Below are positions 34,690 through 45,785 of a DNA stretch of 64,000 bases, one piece after another. Below the pieces are notes generated by a model that was given only the letters and a program-made list of their open reading frames with translations, ran no database searches and was not told where the DNA came from. Within the stretch, counting starts at the first letter, position 1. Every line of letters starts with the position of its first letter. The DNA is taken from the NCBI GenBank assembly GCA_030770425.1, contig JASJFT010000021.1, forward strand, positions 124,001 through 188,000, read 5' to 3'. The stretch is from Darksidea phi. Taxonomy: Eukaryota > Ascomycota > Dothideomycetes > Pleosporales > Lentitheciaceae. Both the position numbers and the translations under genes were made by a program.

Positions 34690-35169
34690 CTATGCCGTCG
34701 GCGCATCAGCATCCTTTACCTCATCCTTTTCCTTCACCGTCTCCCTCTTAGCAATCTTCTCCTCCAACTTCAGCTTCTTTTTCTCAAACCTCTCAACAGA
34801 TTTCCTCTCGTTCTCGGCCTGCCTCTCTTCTCGCCATCCCCTTAGCATCCACGGCACCGCCACAACCATACTGCAACTGCTTTTCATCCCTTCCTTAAAG
34901 TGCCTCGCCGCCTTTCCAAAATGGACTTTCGCCTCGGAACGATGTTGCCGCGCACCGGCTGATCGCTTTTTCGCCTTGTACGCGATTTCGGCGCGTTGTG
35001 CTGCGGCGTACTGCGCGCTGGCGGTGCGGCGGTTGGTCTTGAGGAAGAGCTCGGTGCCGCTTGTTCCTGGGCGTTTTGCTTCGACGGAAGATTTGGGAGA
35101 GGGTTCTGAGGCAGAGGCGGACAAAGCATTGACAGTGGGGGTCTTCTTCGGCATAGCGAAGAGGGGCAT
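34690..35169 (-). CDS. Small Lys/Ala-rich protein, unrecognised
   Basis: A single exon of 159 residues starts at the ATG at 35169. The first 45 residues are Ser/Pro-rich. The middle is strongly basic (AYKAKKRSAGARQHRSEAK). It is followed by a short hydrophobic stretch, SSCSMVVAVPWML, and then a highly charged helix (EERQAENERKSVERFEKKKLKLEEKIAKRE in heptad-like order) likely to form a coiled coil. The last residues are acidic. Codon use and amino-acid bias support a real gene, but no family is recognised. Confidence 0.6.
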   Translation of the reverse strand: MPLFAMPKKTPTVNALSASASEPSPKSSVEAKRPGTSGTELFLKTNRRTASAQYAAAQRAEIAYKAKKRSAGARQHRSEAKVHFGKAARHFKEGMKSSCSMVVAVPWMLRGWREERQAENERKSVERFEKKKLKLEEKIAKRETVKEKDEVKDADAPTA

Positions 35170-36868
35170 GAGTGCGTGTAGAATGTAAGTTTACTTTGCG
35201 TGATGTTTGATGGGCGAGGTCTCGTTCCGCATAAGGAGCAAGAATGAAACAGTGGGAGATTATATGTGTTTTTAGACGCGTTGTTGTTCATCGCGTTTTC
35301 TGCGCTCGCTGGTCGCGCGCTGCGGGCGAGTAGGATAATTTGCAGGGAATCCTGCCGACGATAGTCAAGGTGGAAAAATGTTCAGCGCCGTGACTCACCG
35401 TAATCTAATCGTGAATCTAACGCTCTACACGTTCCTCTTGGGGCCTATGTAGTGCGCAATCTCTCATTTTGTAATCAGCTGTTCTAACCCTCTCGTTCTC
35501 ATTTGGTCCGATGCAAAACCATCCACCGGCTACTTCGACGCCTAACATCGCCTCAACCTAGAAGCCCTAGAACGGCCACATGATATATTGGCCAGCGTTG
35601 GTCGAAGAAAGGGGGCATTACAGGTCATTTCGCACGTTCCACTGGCGACCGGGGATACCTTGCGAAGTGCATCTAGACAAACGATCCACATGGTGGTGTG
35701 GATGACTAAGTGGGCCATCGGACAATGTGATCTCACCTATGATCTATGGCTACCGAGTATCTGCTCGGCCCGATGCCAGACCAAAGTGAATTCAATGGAC
35801 GGTGTGAATAATGTGCCCTGCTGAAGCGAGATCCAACAGCGGCGTTCGTTATCATGTGATAGTTGTAGGCAATCCGATCAGGCATCATCGCTTGCTGCCT
35901 AACTGGACCGAGCAACTACGCCGCAATCGAACACGGAAGTACCGTCATACACGGGGTGTTGTTGATATTCGACGCGTGAAGGAGTTGAGGATGTCTCGCT
36001 ACCGGCCCCTTCCTATCCGCATGGACCGCAGGATGGCCACACTTGCCGAATCGGAGCCTTGGTCTATGCGTTCCGAGGTCCTTCAACCCCAGCTTTTGAT
36101 ACTTCACACTACGCGCAGTATACCCGCACTCGAAGCTGCACCACGCTCTTAGAACTGTAACACTCCCCACTACCTCCAACCGCAATAACCGTATTGGGGC
36201 GCCATCCTCTACGGGCGCAATCACGCCATTCGGCTCCGATTGCGGGTCTTTACGTTTCAATGTTTCCTGTAGTATATCACGGCTCAGAGATGCATATGCC
36301 ATTTTAGGGCGTAGTAACCCGGAACCAGACCTCTCTATGCTATACATGTGGCCCCAGTCTTTAGTCCGTACCAAGTGAATACGCCGGGCACAATACTAGG
36401 GACTGGGCTCTCCACCGTAATGTATGATGGCTTTGGCAATGTACATTCTGCCTTGCCCCGGGCCTAGTCATCCGTGGTGTACTGTGGAGCATATGCAGAA
36501 AGGTTCTTCGGCCTAATGGGTGATTGTATGGTATGTTTGAGACTCACACAAGCCCATTCGACTATATTAAGTTTGCCACACCTGCTCTTCTTGTACATTC
36601 CAGACCGTTTTCCACATCAATTCGATTCAGTCACTATGGAAGGGCTTATTGATTCGCCTGCTCGGTGCACGATCGACATCCTTCGTTTCCATTCCTTCAA
36701 AAATACAAAACTCTACACCGCTTTCTTGATCTTGAATGTCTTCACATACTTCACCTTCGCCTAAGAGGCTTAGGTCCATCCCCGAGAGTGGGCTTACTGT
36801 ATCGGCGATACTCCACCCAATCAGAAGAGAAACACAGCAGAATATCGACGACGAACTTTATATCGCTC
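35170..36868. other. Gene-poor stretch of 1.7 kb
   Basis: Short frames only. A 152-codon minus-strand frame at 35916-36374 has no motif and overlaps other equally long random frames. The right border touches the dispersed repeat. Confidence 0.5.
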
Positions 36869-37222
36869 CCCTCCCCCAGGAGCTTGGGCCATTACCCGGC
36901 CTGACGTCACGTTGGCTCCTGGGCCGGCCGTGTTTTTCGTAATTCTATCACCTCATTGTGTTTCAACTTTCGACATCTCACGCAGCAGGACAGGCGGAAA
37001 CTACACGACAATGACAGCCCCCTCTGCGGCTCGGCAGCACATGTCATTGCTTATCACCCCTCAATATTCGAAATATCACCTCGTCAGTCTTGCTGGGTAC
37101 AGCTCTACAGCTCTAATGTCGTCTATACGGTGTGAGTATAGCACCTCGACTGTGTACAAACTCCTACTGTGTTTCGCGCGGACCTTACAAAAGAGACTCC
37201 CACTGTGCAGATCCAAAACATA
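36869..37222 (+). repeat. Dispersed repeat, copy A (internally deleted)
   Basis: The left part, from the CCCCTCCCCCAGGAGCTTGG block through a TGACGTCACGTTGGCTC block, matches 58530-58690. The right part, from CTCTGCGGCTCGGCAG to ACTCCCACTGTGCA, matches about 59405-59605 and, reversed, 39350-39490. The roughly 0.7 kb between these parts in copy C is missing. Copy A keeps more CpG than copy C. No coding capacity remains. It is most likely a long-terminal-repeat remnant or a non-autonomous derivative. Confidence 0.8.
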
Positions 37223-38072
37223 TAGACTACGATTGAAGCCATGCCAATAGCCACCTTCGGAAGGGCGGATGCCGCCCATATAAGAAGTGGTGGCGTCATG
37301 AATGCAAGGAGGGAAAAATATCCATGGGTATCCGGAGGGCTATTAGCTTGGATGTAGGGTGATGTACGGGAGGACCCGGAGCTACGTTGTTCATGTTGGG
37401 ATTTGGAGATTTTAGTTTCGTTTGCCTTCATAGGCGTCGCGGTCACTACAGGTACTTTATACAATCATTAATCGATTTCGTCATTTTCATACCATATGCG
37501 CCTCTACATGAGCCTAACCAAAAAGAAACAGTGCATTGTTAATATCTAGGTCAATATACGCCGCACTGTCCTCGACAACTTCCATCGAATTCCAGAAAGC
37601 TACAGTTCCGACTCAGTATCGCTGGTCAGAGGCGAGCAGACGCCAATCCTTTCAAGGATCCACAGGTGAGTGCCCTTCAACAGAGCTATCTAGACACGGC
37701 CACGACGTCCGATCAGAGCCCGCTACCGTGAGTACTTCAGTGCAGCACACACGCCTTCCACGCGGCAATTTGAGACAAATGTTGTAACAGTTTTGGAATT
37801 ATGAGTCAGCCGTACTTGATCAATCGAGCCCTTCTTCATATTATTCGACTGTTTTTCCTGTGTCTGTCATGTGAGGCTCTTATCCGCAGTCGTTAGCACA
37901 GAGTTCAGAGTGCATGGCGCTTGAAATAAGGTAGTTGGATAGCTTACAGTAGGTATTCGAAGTCCCTATCCTTTATGAAAGGAGCCTCCTCTTTTACCAG
38001 GTCAGGGTTTGTGCTTTGGGAAGTTGTGGATGCTTATTAGGCAATGCTGTAGGAGTAGATACGCTCGAGAGC
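37223..38072. other. Intergenic after repeat copy A
   Basis: No supported gene. A minus-strand frame at 37123-37464 contains a hydrophobic stretch (FSLLAFMTPPLLIWAASALP) that may be a remnant of a membrane protein exon interrupted by the repeat, but it is too short to assign. Confidence 0.4.
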
Positions 38073-38645
38073 TCAGCGCGGTAGCCCATTCCCGGCACCA
38101 CCAGCGCCACCATGTGTCACGCCTCCTGCAGTAACGCTCCAAGCACCCGGTCTCCGTCTCCTCAGCGCTAGGCGCACCGGTTCATCTCGACTCGCCTGCG
38201 GAAATGTCAATCCACGCGTGCCTACAAAATCAGTAAAGCTCATTCCAACACGATGTGTCCGCATACCGATGCCGCCTCCCACTCCCCCATTTGTACCGGC
38301 CCCTCCCCCAACGCCAGTACCCCCACCTGGCGCCCTCCTCATCAGTTCCTCCAAGCCTAAGTCTTTCCAGCTAACCTCCTTCCGTCCCTGCGTTGCGCGC
38401 TGTATTCCAAAGGCCGCATGCTGATCCGGCACAACGTCGTCTTCGTCTTCTGGATTTAGCGGTTGGTTCTGGGGTGAGACGTATATTTCTTCGTCGGGAA
38501 GCTTCGACGTTGAGGGGCGGGTGAACTCTTCGATGAGGTCGGCGTGGTGCGAGGCGTGGAGGTGGAGGTATGTGGCTGTGGAGTCGCGCGTCTGGTAAAA
38601 TATTAGAGGGAGAGAAAGCAGAGGGGAGACTGGAATAATCACCAT
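38073..38645 (-). CDS. Unrecognised protein with Gly-rich segment
   Basis: One frame of 190 residues starts at the ATG at 38645. A short hydrophobic start (VIIPVSPLLSLPLIFY) is followed by HLHASHHADLIEEFTRPS and an acidic part ending in EDEDDVVPDQH. Next come EVSWKDLGLEELMRRA, a glycine-rich low-complexity run, and a C-terminus rich in Arg and Gly. The middle part looks like real protein sequence. No domain is recognised, and an additional upstream exon is possible. It could also be a fortuitous frame. Confidence 0.45.
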   Translation of the reverse strand: MVIIPVSPLLSLPLIFYQTRDSTATYLHLHASHHADLIEEFTRPSTSKLPDEEIYVSPQNQPLNPEDEDDVVPDQHAAFGIQRATQGRKEVSWKDLGLEELMRRAPGGGTGVGGGAGTNGGVGGGIGMRTHRVGMSFTDFVGTRGLTFPQASRDEPVRLALRRRRPGAWSVTAGGVTHGGAGGAGNGLPR

Positions 38646-39311
38646 TCTGGGGAGTTATGCGCTGTAAGGAATTAAATAGAAGCGAAGCGTTGTTTGTTGC
38701 TAGTGAGGATCAAGCTCAAAGCTTCAGAGCTCCTCGCGTCCAGATGTCGCGATAACCCCGCGGAAGCGCGCTAGTCCTTTTTGGTAATTGGGCCGTTCAG
38801 TGCCCTACATCAGATCAAGAGGTCGTTCTTTACAGCAAATCACTGCGTAAAGGCCAAAGAGCATCCAATCTCGATTCACCAGCCGTCGTTATGAAAGGGA
38901 GAAGATGGGGCTTCAACGGGTCTACCACTCTTGCCGACGGAGGAGCGGAGCAACGAGCGATACGACGCACATATATAACACAGTAAGATTGGGGTACGAA
39001 ATTGGCACAGGCTAGAGGGGTGCAAGTACAAGATAGAGGCGTTCCTATTATAAGAAAAGAGGTACTGATGCGTCTCTGGATTAGCTTTGCCGACTTCGTG
39101 CCCCTGACCTTGAGCGGTCCCTCGAAACGATCGAACCCTGTCCTCCCTCGTATAGCTATTTCTATTTGGATTGGGACAACCAATAGCTTTGTGATACATT
39201 TTTTAGACTACGAGCATATTACTTTACCAAATGTCATGGTTGAAGGACGCTATAACTACTATAAGATGAAAATCTTGATCGCTGTATTGCGTGAATAGTC
39301 TATGATCTGCT
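38646..39311. other. Intergenic, nothing recognised
   Basis: No gene supported. A short word centred on AGCTTTGCCGACTTC near 39085-39105 recurs near 61456-61475. Confidence 0.45.
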
Positions 39312-39560
39312 ACTGGTACGATAATATTTGGTTTGGATTTGCATAGTGGGAGTCTGTTTGTAAGGTCCGCACGAAACACAGTAGGAGTTTGTATACAGTA
39401 GAGGTGCTATACCCACACCTTATACATGATAATAGAGCTGTAGAGCTGTACACAGTACTGTCGATAGTGAGCGACGAGGTGATGTTTCGAACATTGAGGC
39501 GGCTGGGAGACCAATAGCGATAGCAATGAGTTAGCACACCCACACTACCGCCCACAGTAT
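39312..39560 (-). repeat. Dispersed repeat, copy B
   Basis: Read on the minus strand, this copy runs from a TGTGGGCGGTAGTG start through ATTGGTCTCCCA, the AATGTTCGAAACATCACCTCG block, the ACAGCTCTACAGCTCTA block and CAAACTCCTACTGTGTTTCG to ACTCCCACTATGCAAATCC. It matches 59350-59620 almost throughout and copy A over its right part. It looks like a solo terminal repeat. A word CTGGTAC(G/A)ATAATAT lies at both sides (about 39313 and 39579). Confidence 0.8.
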
Positions 39561-40069
39561 AAAAATTGCCTGCCTGGTACAATAATATATGTATGTCATC
39601 TGCGTTGCTCTAATTGTACAGCTCCAATTATAAACGAGCATCCTTCTCTCTCTACCTAATCGACAAGTCTGGAGTCGATATCAAGGATACCAAAGGTGTA
39701 TTGAGAAACTATCAAGACAAAGTCACTAGGAGTGGGAAGCTTATTACGAAACAATTTTACGGCAGTTGTGGGAGGCGAGTAGCTCAACCCGTATCGATGT
39801 CAAGTACATCAGCCGAGAAATAAGCCCTATGGTTTCATTACTTGAGTCTGATGCCCACAATGTGTTGCTCAAAGCCGGGCTATTCGATCATGCATCCGTT
39901 CTTGGGCATACAGTATTCGGAAATGTAGATGTAGATTTCATTATAGCATTTGACAATCAAAAGATAGGGACATCAATACTGCAAGTCTCTAAGCCAACCA
40001 TCCTGCACTCTCGAATATCGTGAGCCTCCTACACAACCTGTTACGCCTTCGAAATGTTTCTTTCATTTC
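39561..40069. other. Intergenic, nothing recognised
   Basis: No gene supported between repeat copy B and the EthD-like gene. Confidence 0.5.
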
Positions 40070-40408
40070 TTATTTTCCAGCTCCATGCCAGTGGGACAAA
40101 GCTTTCCCAACAACGAAGATTGGCATCGCATTCGTGAAGTTCTTAACGTCCCCAACAATATCCGCCATCTCCGCTTCCACCTTGGTCGCATCCTCCCAAG
40201 CTTTCAGACTTTTCCAGAACATCGTGAGGCAGAATGCGAATTCAGATTCGTCAGTTGGTAATGCTGAGTAGGCTTCGGTGAGGCCTCGCGACTCCCAATA
40301 CTTTGTCGCAAGAGGCACGTGGGTTGCTTGGTAGTAATCGATATCGAATGTTAGGTCAGGCCTGCGCTTGTAGAGGCAAGTGATGACGGCGCCGGCTTTG
40401 ATGGACAT
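40070..40408 (-). CDS. EthD-like dimeric alpha/beta-barrel protein
   Basis: The 112-residue product fits the EthD family (Pfam PF07110), small proteins with a ferredoxin-like fold. Family members are often encoded next to degradative or polyketide-tailoring enzymes. The start is AGAVITCLYKRRPDLTFDIDYY, then the characteristic HVPLATKYW segment with the conserved His, and a second half with AFCLTMFWKSLKAWEDA. It ends in DIVGDVKNFTNAMPIFVVGKAL, so both beta-alpha-beta halves are present. The length is complete for a single-domain member. The substrate is unknown. A zinc alcohol dehydrogenase lies 1 kb away, on the opposite strand. Confidence 0.8.
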   Translation of the reverse strand: MSIKAGAVITCLYKRRPDLTFDIDYYQATHVPLATKYWESRGLTEAYSALPTDESEFAFCLTMFWKSLKAWEDATKVEAEMADIVGDVKNFTNAMPIFVVGKALSHWHGAGK

Positions 40409-41431
40409 CGTTGGTTTGAGTGGTGGAATGAAATGAAATGGGAATTGGCTTGGTGGGTTTGGAGGAGGAAAAGTGTTTTGTTTCTGATGAGGATAGTGTA
40501 AATGATGACCTTGTCCACCTTTTATGATAGCGAATAGGAAAAGTCGGTGTAGGGAACACTGAAGTCATCGGCGTTAGGAAGTGCTTATATAGCGTGTACA
40601 AGTGGAACTCCGCAGAAAGGGATATGGAACCCGGAGGCTTCCCGGGTTACTCCGTCGTTACGGCCGAGAACATGTCCATGTTCTATATTCCAGGCAGCAT
40701 AGAAATAGAGTTCGTCGATTGAAAGGTTGATGGTGTTGGTTGTTTGATACACCGACATCCTTGATTAATTAGCACATATTTCCTTTCTGGGACAATACGC
40801 GACGAACGACGTCCAATCAAGCTGTAGGGATCCCCCGCCCCCAACAACTGGCTGGTTTCTGGGCGAGATGTAAGGATCAGTAATCCATATGCAGCACAGA
40901 AAAGCCGCGATGTACATTAACGCATGACTTGGCGCAGAATCATGTCGCAAGACTGATACAGAATATACGAGGTATGTACGCCACAATCGCATCCCCCGTT
41001 CATTAGAGCGGCGCAAGACGCCAAGGTTTTCCGTCCAGTTACATGCACACAGTTCTCATATTTGATGCCTAATTGGGAAGCGGCAGATATAGAACAGGCT
41101 TACAACGATCTTCCTAGTACTCTAGATGTAAAATGAACGAATGCATTTCCTCGTATCGGCGCGCACGCTGTTCAATCAATGGAGGTCTTGTCGCAGAAGG
41201 CTTAACGTCTAATTGGAAACGGTGAGTTCGGACATTTGATACCACAAAGGGTAGCCCGACATGTCTCTTCTTGCATCCAGGAGGTCTCTGGAACTACATA
41301 TAAGCCACTGTTCGTCGAGCGATTTACCCCAGAAATCGTCTCACTCCAACTGCCTACAATAATACGTTCCATGGTTGATATAGTCAAGCATCCCATCTCC
41401 CCACCTCAAAAAGCACCTCACTCGTAACAAC
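40409..41431. other. Divergent intergenic region
   Basis: About 1 kb between the divergent EthD-like and alcohol dehydrogenase genes; it should hold both promoters. No further gene is supported. Confidence 0.5.
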
Positions 41432-42620
41432 ATGACTCCTACTATCCCAGAAACCATGAAAGCTGCCCAGCTTGTCGAGGTATTTTAGCCTCAATTCTGC
41501 GCCTCGCTCATGCAACCCAGCTAATACAACTGCTAGTTCAACTCCAAGACCGGCATCCACGTCAATCAGATTCCCATCCCCACTCTCGGCGCTAACGATG
41601 CCCTCGTCAGGATTGGCGCTGCTGGCTGGTGCCACACAGACTACCAAGTCTGGCAAGGAACGTACAAGTCTTCACTCCCTATCGTGCAATCACACGAACC
41701 GGTCGGCACTATCGTCGCGCTCGGCCCACAGGCCGAAGCGGAGGGGAAGTGGAAGGTAGGCGATCGTGTGGGCATCTTGCTGTTTCGACATGCGTGTAAG
41801 CATTGTGCCAGCTGTGAGGTCAGCGGTGATATTAGGTTCTGCGAGAACGGCGACTTTGCGGGATTGAAGGGCGATGGAGGAATGGCGGAGTATGCCATTG
41901 GCGATGCGGTGAATATGTGTAAGATTCCGGACCAGATAGCTTTTGTACAGGCAGCGCCGCTTATGTGCGCCGGTGTAAGTCCTTGATTATCTCTCGTTTG
42001 CAATCAGGATACGATATGCTAACCGTCCGGTACATCGATAGGCCACCGTCTGGGCTGGCATCGAAGCGACAAAAGTTCAAACCGGACAGCCCATAGGCAT
42101 CATCGGCATCGGTGGGCTCGGCACTCTAGCCGTACAGTTCGCCAAAGCACTGGGTCACCCCGTCGTCGCCATCGACAATCGTGTCGAAGGCCGGGAATTA
42201 GCCACAGCTTTCACCAACAAAGCCGATCTAGTGTTGGACTCCAATGACCCCGACGCCGTGAATAAAGTCAAGGAGTTCAGCAAAGCCGGACTCCCTGCCC
42301 TCGTTTCCTGCACCGACAATGTCGAAGTCAATTCCTGGGCGCTCAACATCCTGCGTCCCAACTCTTTCTTCGTGCCCCTCGGTCTGCATGTCGAAGGGTT
42401 CAAGTTCAATGCCTTCACGCTCATCTTCCAACAGATAACGGTCGTGGGAAGTGTAGTCGCTACGCAGAAGCAGGCGCAGGAGATGCTGGACATGGCGGCG
42501 AAGCATGACGTGGAGAGTTGGGTTACAGAGATTCCGCTTGAGAGGGCGGGAGAGCTGCCACAGTTGTATATGGATCCACATTTAAAGGGGAGGCTAGTTG
42601 TTAAGATTAGTGATGAGTGA
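41432..42620 (+). CDS. Zinc-dependent alcohol dehydrogenase, ADH1 type
   Basis: This is a medium-chain NAD(P)-dependent alcohol dehydrogenase. Three exons (41432-41479, 41537-41974, 42042-42620) are joined by phase-0 introns of 57 and 67 nt to give 354 residues. Catalytic zinc ligands are Cys48 in GWCHTDYQ, His69-Glu70 in SHEPVG and Cys160 in LMCAG. A structural-zinc lobe is present with Cys103, 106, 109 and 118. The last spacing is eight residues where seven is usual, so zinc binding there may differ. The Rossmann motif GIGGLG is at 184-189. The C-terminal part (FNAFTLIFQQITVVGSVVATQKQAQEML) is typical of the yeast ADH subgroup. Which alcohol it uses cannot be read from the sequence. Confidence 0.92.
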
Positions 42621-45600
42621 AAGGGCTGTGAGGCGGGAACTACTGTGCTACTTGGTGTTGAACAATATTTCAACAACTATTGTTTGCATTCTGGTTCTAA
42701 TACTAAAAAGTGTCTGAAAGCCTATGCAGTTAGGGTACCTCTAAGCTAGCTCAGGTATGGTTTGCTTGAGGTAGAAGTGGACTTTTGCTTATTCGCCTAA
42801 TTGCCACCAAAGTGAAGATATAATCAACCGGAATTGATCGAGGGTGAATTGGTCTAAGACCTTCAAGCCGGAAGATCGATAGCCGGCTGGACTCTATCTC
42901 AGAGGGAGGCCGTGAGTTGGGCACTTGGAATTACAGAACAGTTGCGGATGCGAAGCCGACGGATGATCAATGGACGGCATAAAATCCTTAACGAGGTCTT
43001 CATTGATGAATAATGTTACTGGAATATTGTCATCGAGCCTAGTTTGCTGAGGGATTTTCGAATCACGCTCGCTGTGACAAGGTACTCCAGTGATCTCGAG
43101 AAACAGTATATAATGAGTTACTATGGTCAGTGTATCCAGAAAACATTGCGGCACATTGGTGGAATAAGTAATTGGCCCTATATCACTTTCAACCCACTTA
43201 CTAACTGCACCCCTCCACCTTTAGTCTCTGCCTGTTAAGGATCCATCTTAACCAAACCATATTCGATCAAGTCTCCATCAGATCGATTCTATTTACTTCG
43301 AGGGCGAACAGGCTTTGATTTCGGACCAGCAGATTAAACCAGAGGCAGTAATAGAGGCCCTTGCGGCGGACATATGCGCATCGGTCCCACAATTAGCCGA
43401 TTACATTTAACAACTACCATATTATATCGACTGAGCACTCAACGATACAAACAAGCGCCTCAGTTCCGAAAGACAAACCAGGCTAGCCGCTTCTTCCGAT
43501 GAATTTGACCACCGCGACTGTTGAGCTTAGTACACGTTTTATCTACGACCCTGGTCCGTTCAGATGAAAGAGTGGATCTAAGGACGTCTCCGCTGGATTG
43601 AAGAGATGAGCGACCCAGAGGTTGAAGGCTATGCTGCAGCGCTGTCTCGTGAGACAAAAGGTGTACGTGCCATATGTTGATATGAAGGGAATGTCTAGTC
43701 GAGAAGCGAGCAGCCACAGACCTCCGACGGATGTGTCTATTGCAAGAGAGTGGTGCGGTAGAAAGCTTTTCCCGCTCCCTCGGTGGAGCGCAATTACTTT
43801 GCAGTCACGTATGCGACCGACAATAGGAATCATCAGGACAACTAAAAAGCGATTACAGTCGTTAAGTTACATGTTTGCAAGGTCAAATTCGGATCTTCAA
43901 ATGCTCGTAAGGTACCATATGGACACGTGATCAACCTTTGCCTTCTTAAGGAGTTCGCTCGCACTACTTAATCAAGTCAAATTTCTCTCCAATTGACTAG
44001 TGACCATGGGAGAGGCGCGAATGGCAAAAAAGTGATGCATTTCGAGACGTCAAAGGAGTTGCATACAACGATGGACGAGATATAGCATGAGAATGATGGA
44101 GGATGGAAGGTGTACTTTCGTCTGGTACTGAGGGGGCTAAACACGGAGGTTGATGTGACAGCTTGGGCTGAGCAGAGCAGCCCAAACTCAACTAGGTCGT
44201 CCGGTTAAAGGCATTACACTCCTAGATCACCGCCGACATGTGAGCGTTCTCCCCGCACTATTTCCCACTTCCCGATGGATTGGATTCCGTAGAATTATAA
44301 GAACGCCGAGAACCGGTGGGTGGTCAGAAGGTTGGGGGACAGTATCGTTACAGGAATGTAATTTTGAATGCGATAATGCGGTTCAGTTTGACTAATCGAC
44401 TTTATAGTGTGGGAACGGGTCGCAGCTCATGAGCACTATCCTTACGCGTCGTCATTGGACTGCACATATGGATGGAGTGCCCTAGCAAGAAGGAACGGGG
44501 AGGACCAAAACTAGACAGCATGGCCTTTACTTTCTTGCCGATGGCTTCTCGCTATCGTTGTAACCACCCCCTACGCATCACCAGGTTCTCATCATGGAAG
44601 TCGATGTCGAAACCGTACTTGCTCTTTAGGGTTATGTGGCCGGTGGTATTCTGAGGTTGCTATGCCCCTAACCAACCAGCCTCCCCCTTTATTTCTACGC
44701 ATATCAGCCAATCAGCGAACGACCAACCGCAAGGGAACGATAAGCCAAGGGCGGCACAGGTGTTGCTTCGTTTGGGCGCGTGGACCATTCGACCGTACCT
44801 ATAACAGTGACTCCGCTCAGTCACACCATTCGCGTGTTCATCTACAGGTGTGCAGGCAGCTTCTCGGCTTATCTCGACCTTCATATCATCCGCCTGTCCC
44901 CGCCCTGTAGGGGCCCGGGACCTCACGCGGAGGTTGCACATGGAATTACCGTAAGAGGAAGGTATCTTCGAGCCGCCCAACTCGCAGCACGAACCTTGCG
45001 CACTTACACCAATGGCGTAAAATTATGGATACGTCCCTGGCAGCTCTCGCGCGAGGCGTCAAGCAATAATATTCCACATGCGGCAAGTCACTTTCCACAA
45101 CGCGCCGCCCCCTCGATCTAATCGCAACTGGGTCGTTTCGTGGTTGTGACTCTTCTAGTCTCGTAATTTGGGAGGTTTTACAGTACTCGGTACGGCATGT
45201 TATATAATCGTGCTTTTCTAGATTCCTGAAGAACCGTTGGTTCAAAATAGGCAGTCTACAGCATCAAAATCACTCTAGCAATCATATCAACTTCTAATTG
45301 GTCCTTGGTAACCAACACTCTACATCTAGCCTAAGTAGACCGTTTCGACTAGAAGCTTGTGCATAGGCGCCCGCTGTCTCATATCTCCCGGAAGGTACAG
45401 CGACCACAACCCGTGGGCATGCCATCGACACATGACTACACCACCAACTGTCTCCCTGGTAAACCTTTGACACAGACCGATTTACCATGGGTTGAGTTGC
45501 TCCTTTGCGTTACATTTACGACTCTAAACGGAACATTGGCCGGAAAGCATTTTACCACAGCCCAATCTCCAGCTCGTGCCGCCCACCCATCTCGGGCAAT

Positions 45601-45785
45601 GTCGAATCTGGCAAGTAGTGAATGGCTCTAGGAGATCCTAGGCTCTAGTCGGCCACAAGTATAAAAAGCGGCATGAAGCAAAGTAAAGGCTCTTCAACTC
45701 CATCTACAGTTTCTACAGATTAGAGCTTGTCGCCTACATCGTGAACTATTCACCATACAGCTCTTCAACCGTACATATACCCATA
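42621..45785. other. Longest gene-poor stretch, 3.1 kb
   Basis: Only short frames without motifs, dense in stops on both strands. A small perfect inverted repeat (TTGGGCTG / CAGCCCAA with a 7-nt spacer) lies near 44164-44186. No transposon ends or coding remnants were recognised. The last few hundred bases should include the chitinase promoter. Confidence 0.5.
45660..45669 (+). promoter_or_regulatory. Possible TATA box of the chitinase gene
   Basis: TATAAAAAGC lies about 120 bp upstream of the ATG at 45786, a typical distance for a regulated fungal promoter. Confidence 0.5.

Noticed and set aside
35916..36374. 152-codon minus-strand frame
   Set aside because: Overlapping frames of similar length exist on the other strand, composition is random-like, and no motif was found.
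40765..41016. 83-codon minus-strand frame with a YISPRNQP word resembling YVSPQNQP at 38073-38645
   Set aside because: Only eight residues are alike and the rest does not align; probably chance.
25740..42620. A secondary-metabolite cluster (Zn2Cys6 regulator, EthD-like protein, dehydrogenase)
   Set aside because: No polyketide synthase, peptide synthetase, terpene cyclase or P450 is present, and genes are separated by kilobases of debris and repeats.
44164..44186. Short perfect inverted repeat TTGGGCTG/CAGCCCAA
   Set aside because: An 8-bp stem is too short to support a terminator or element in a fungal nuclear genome.
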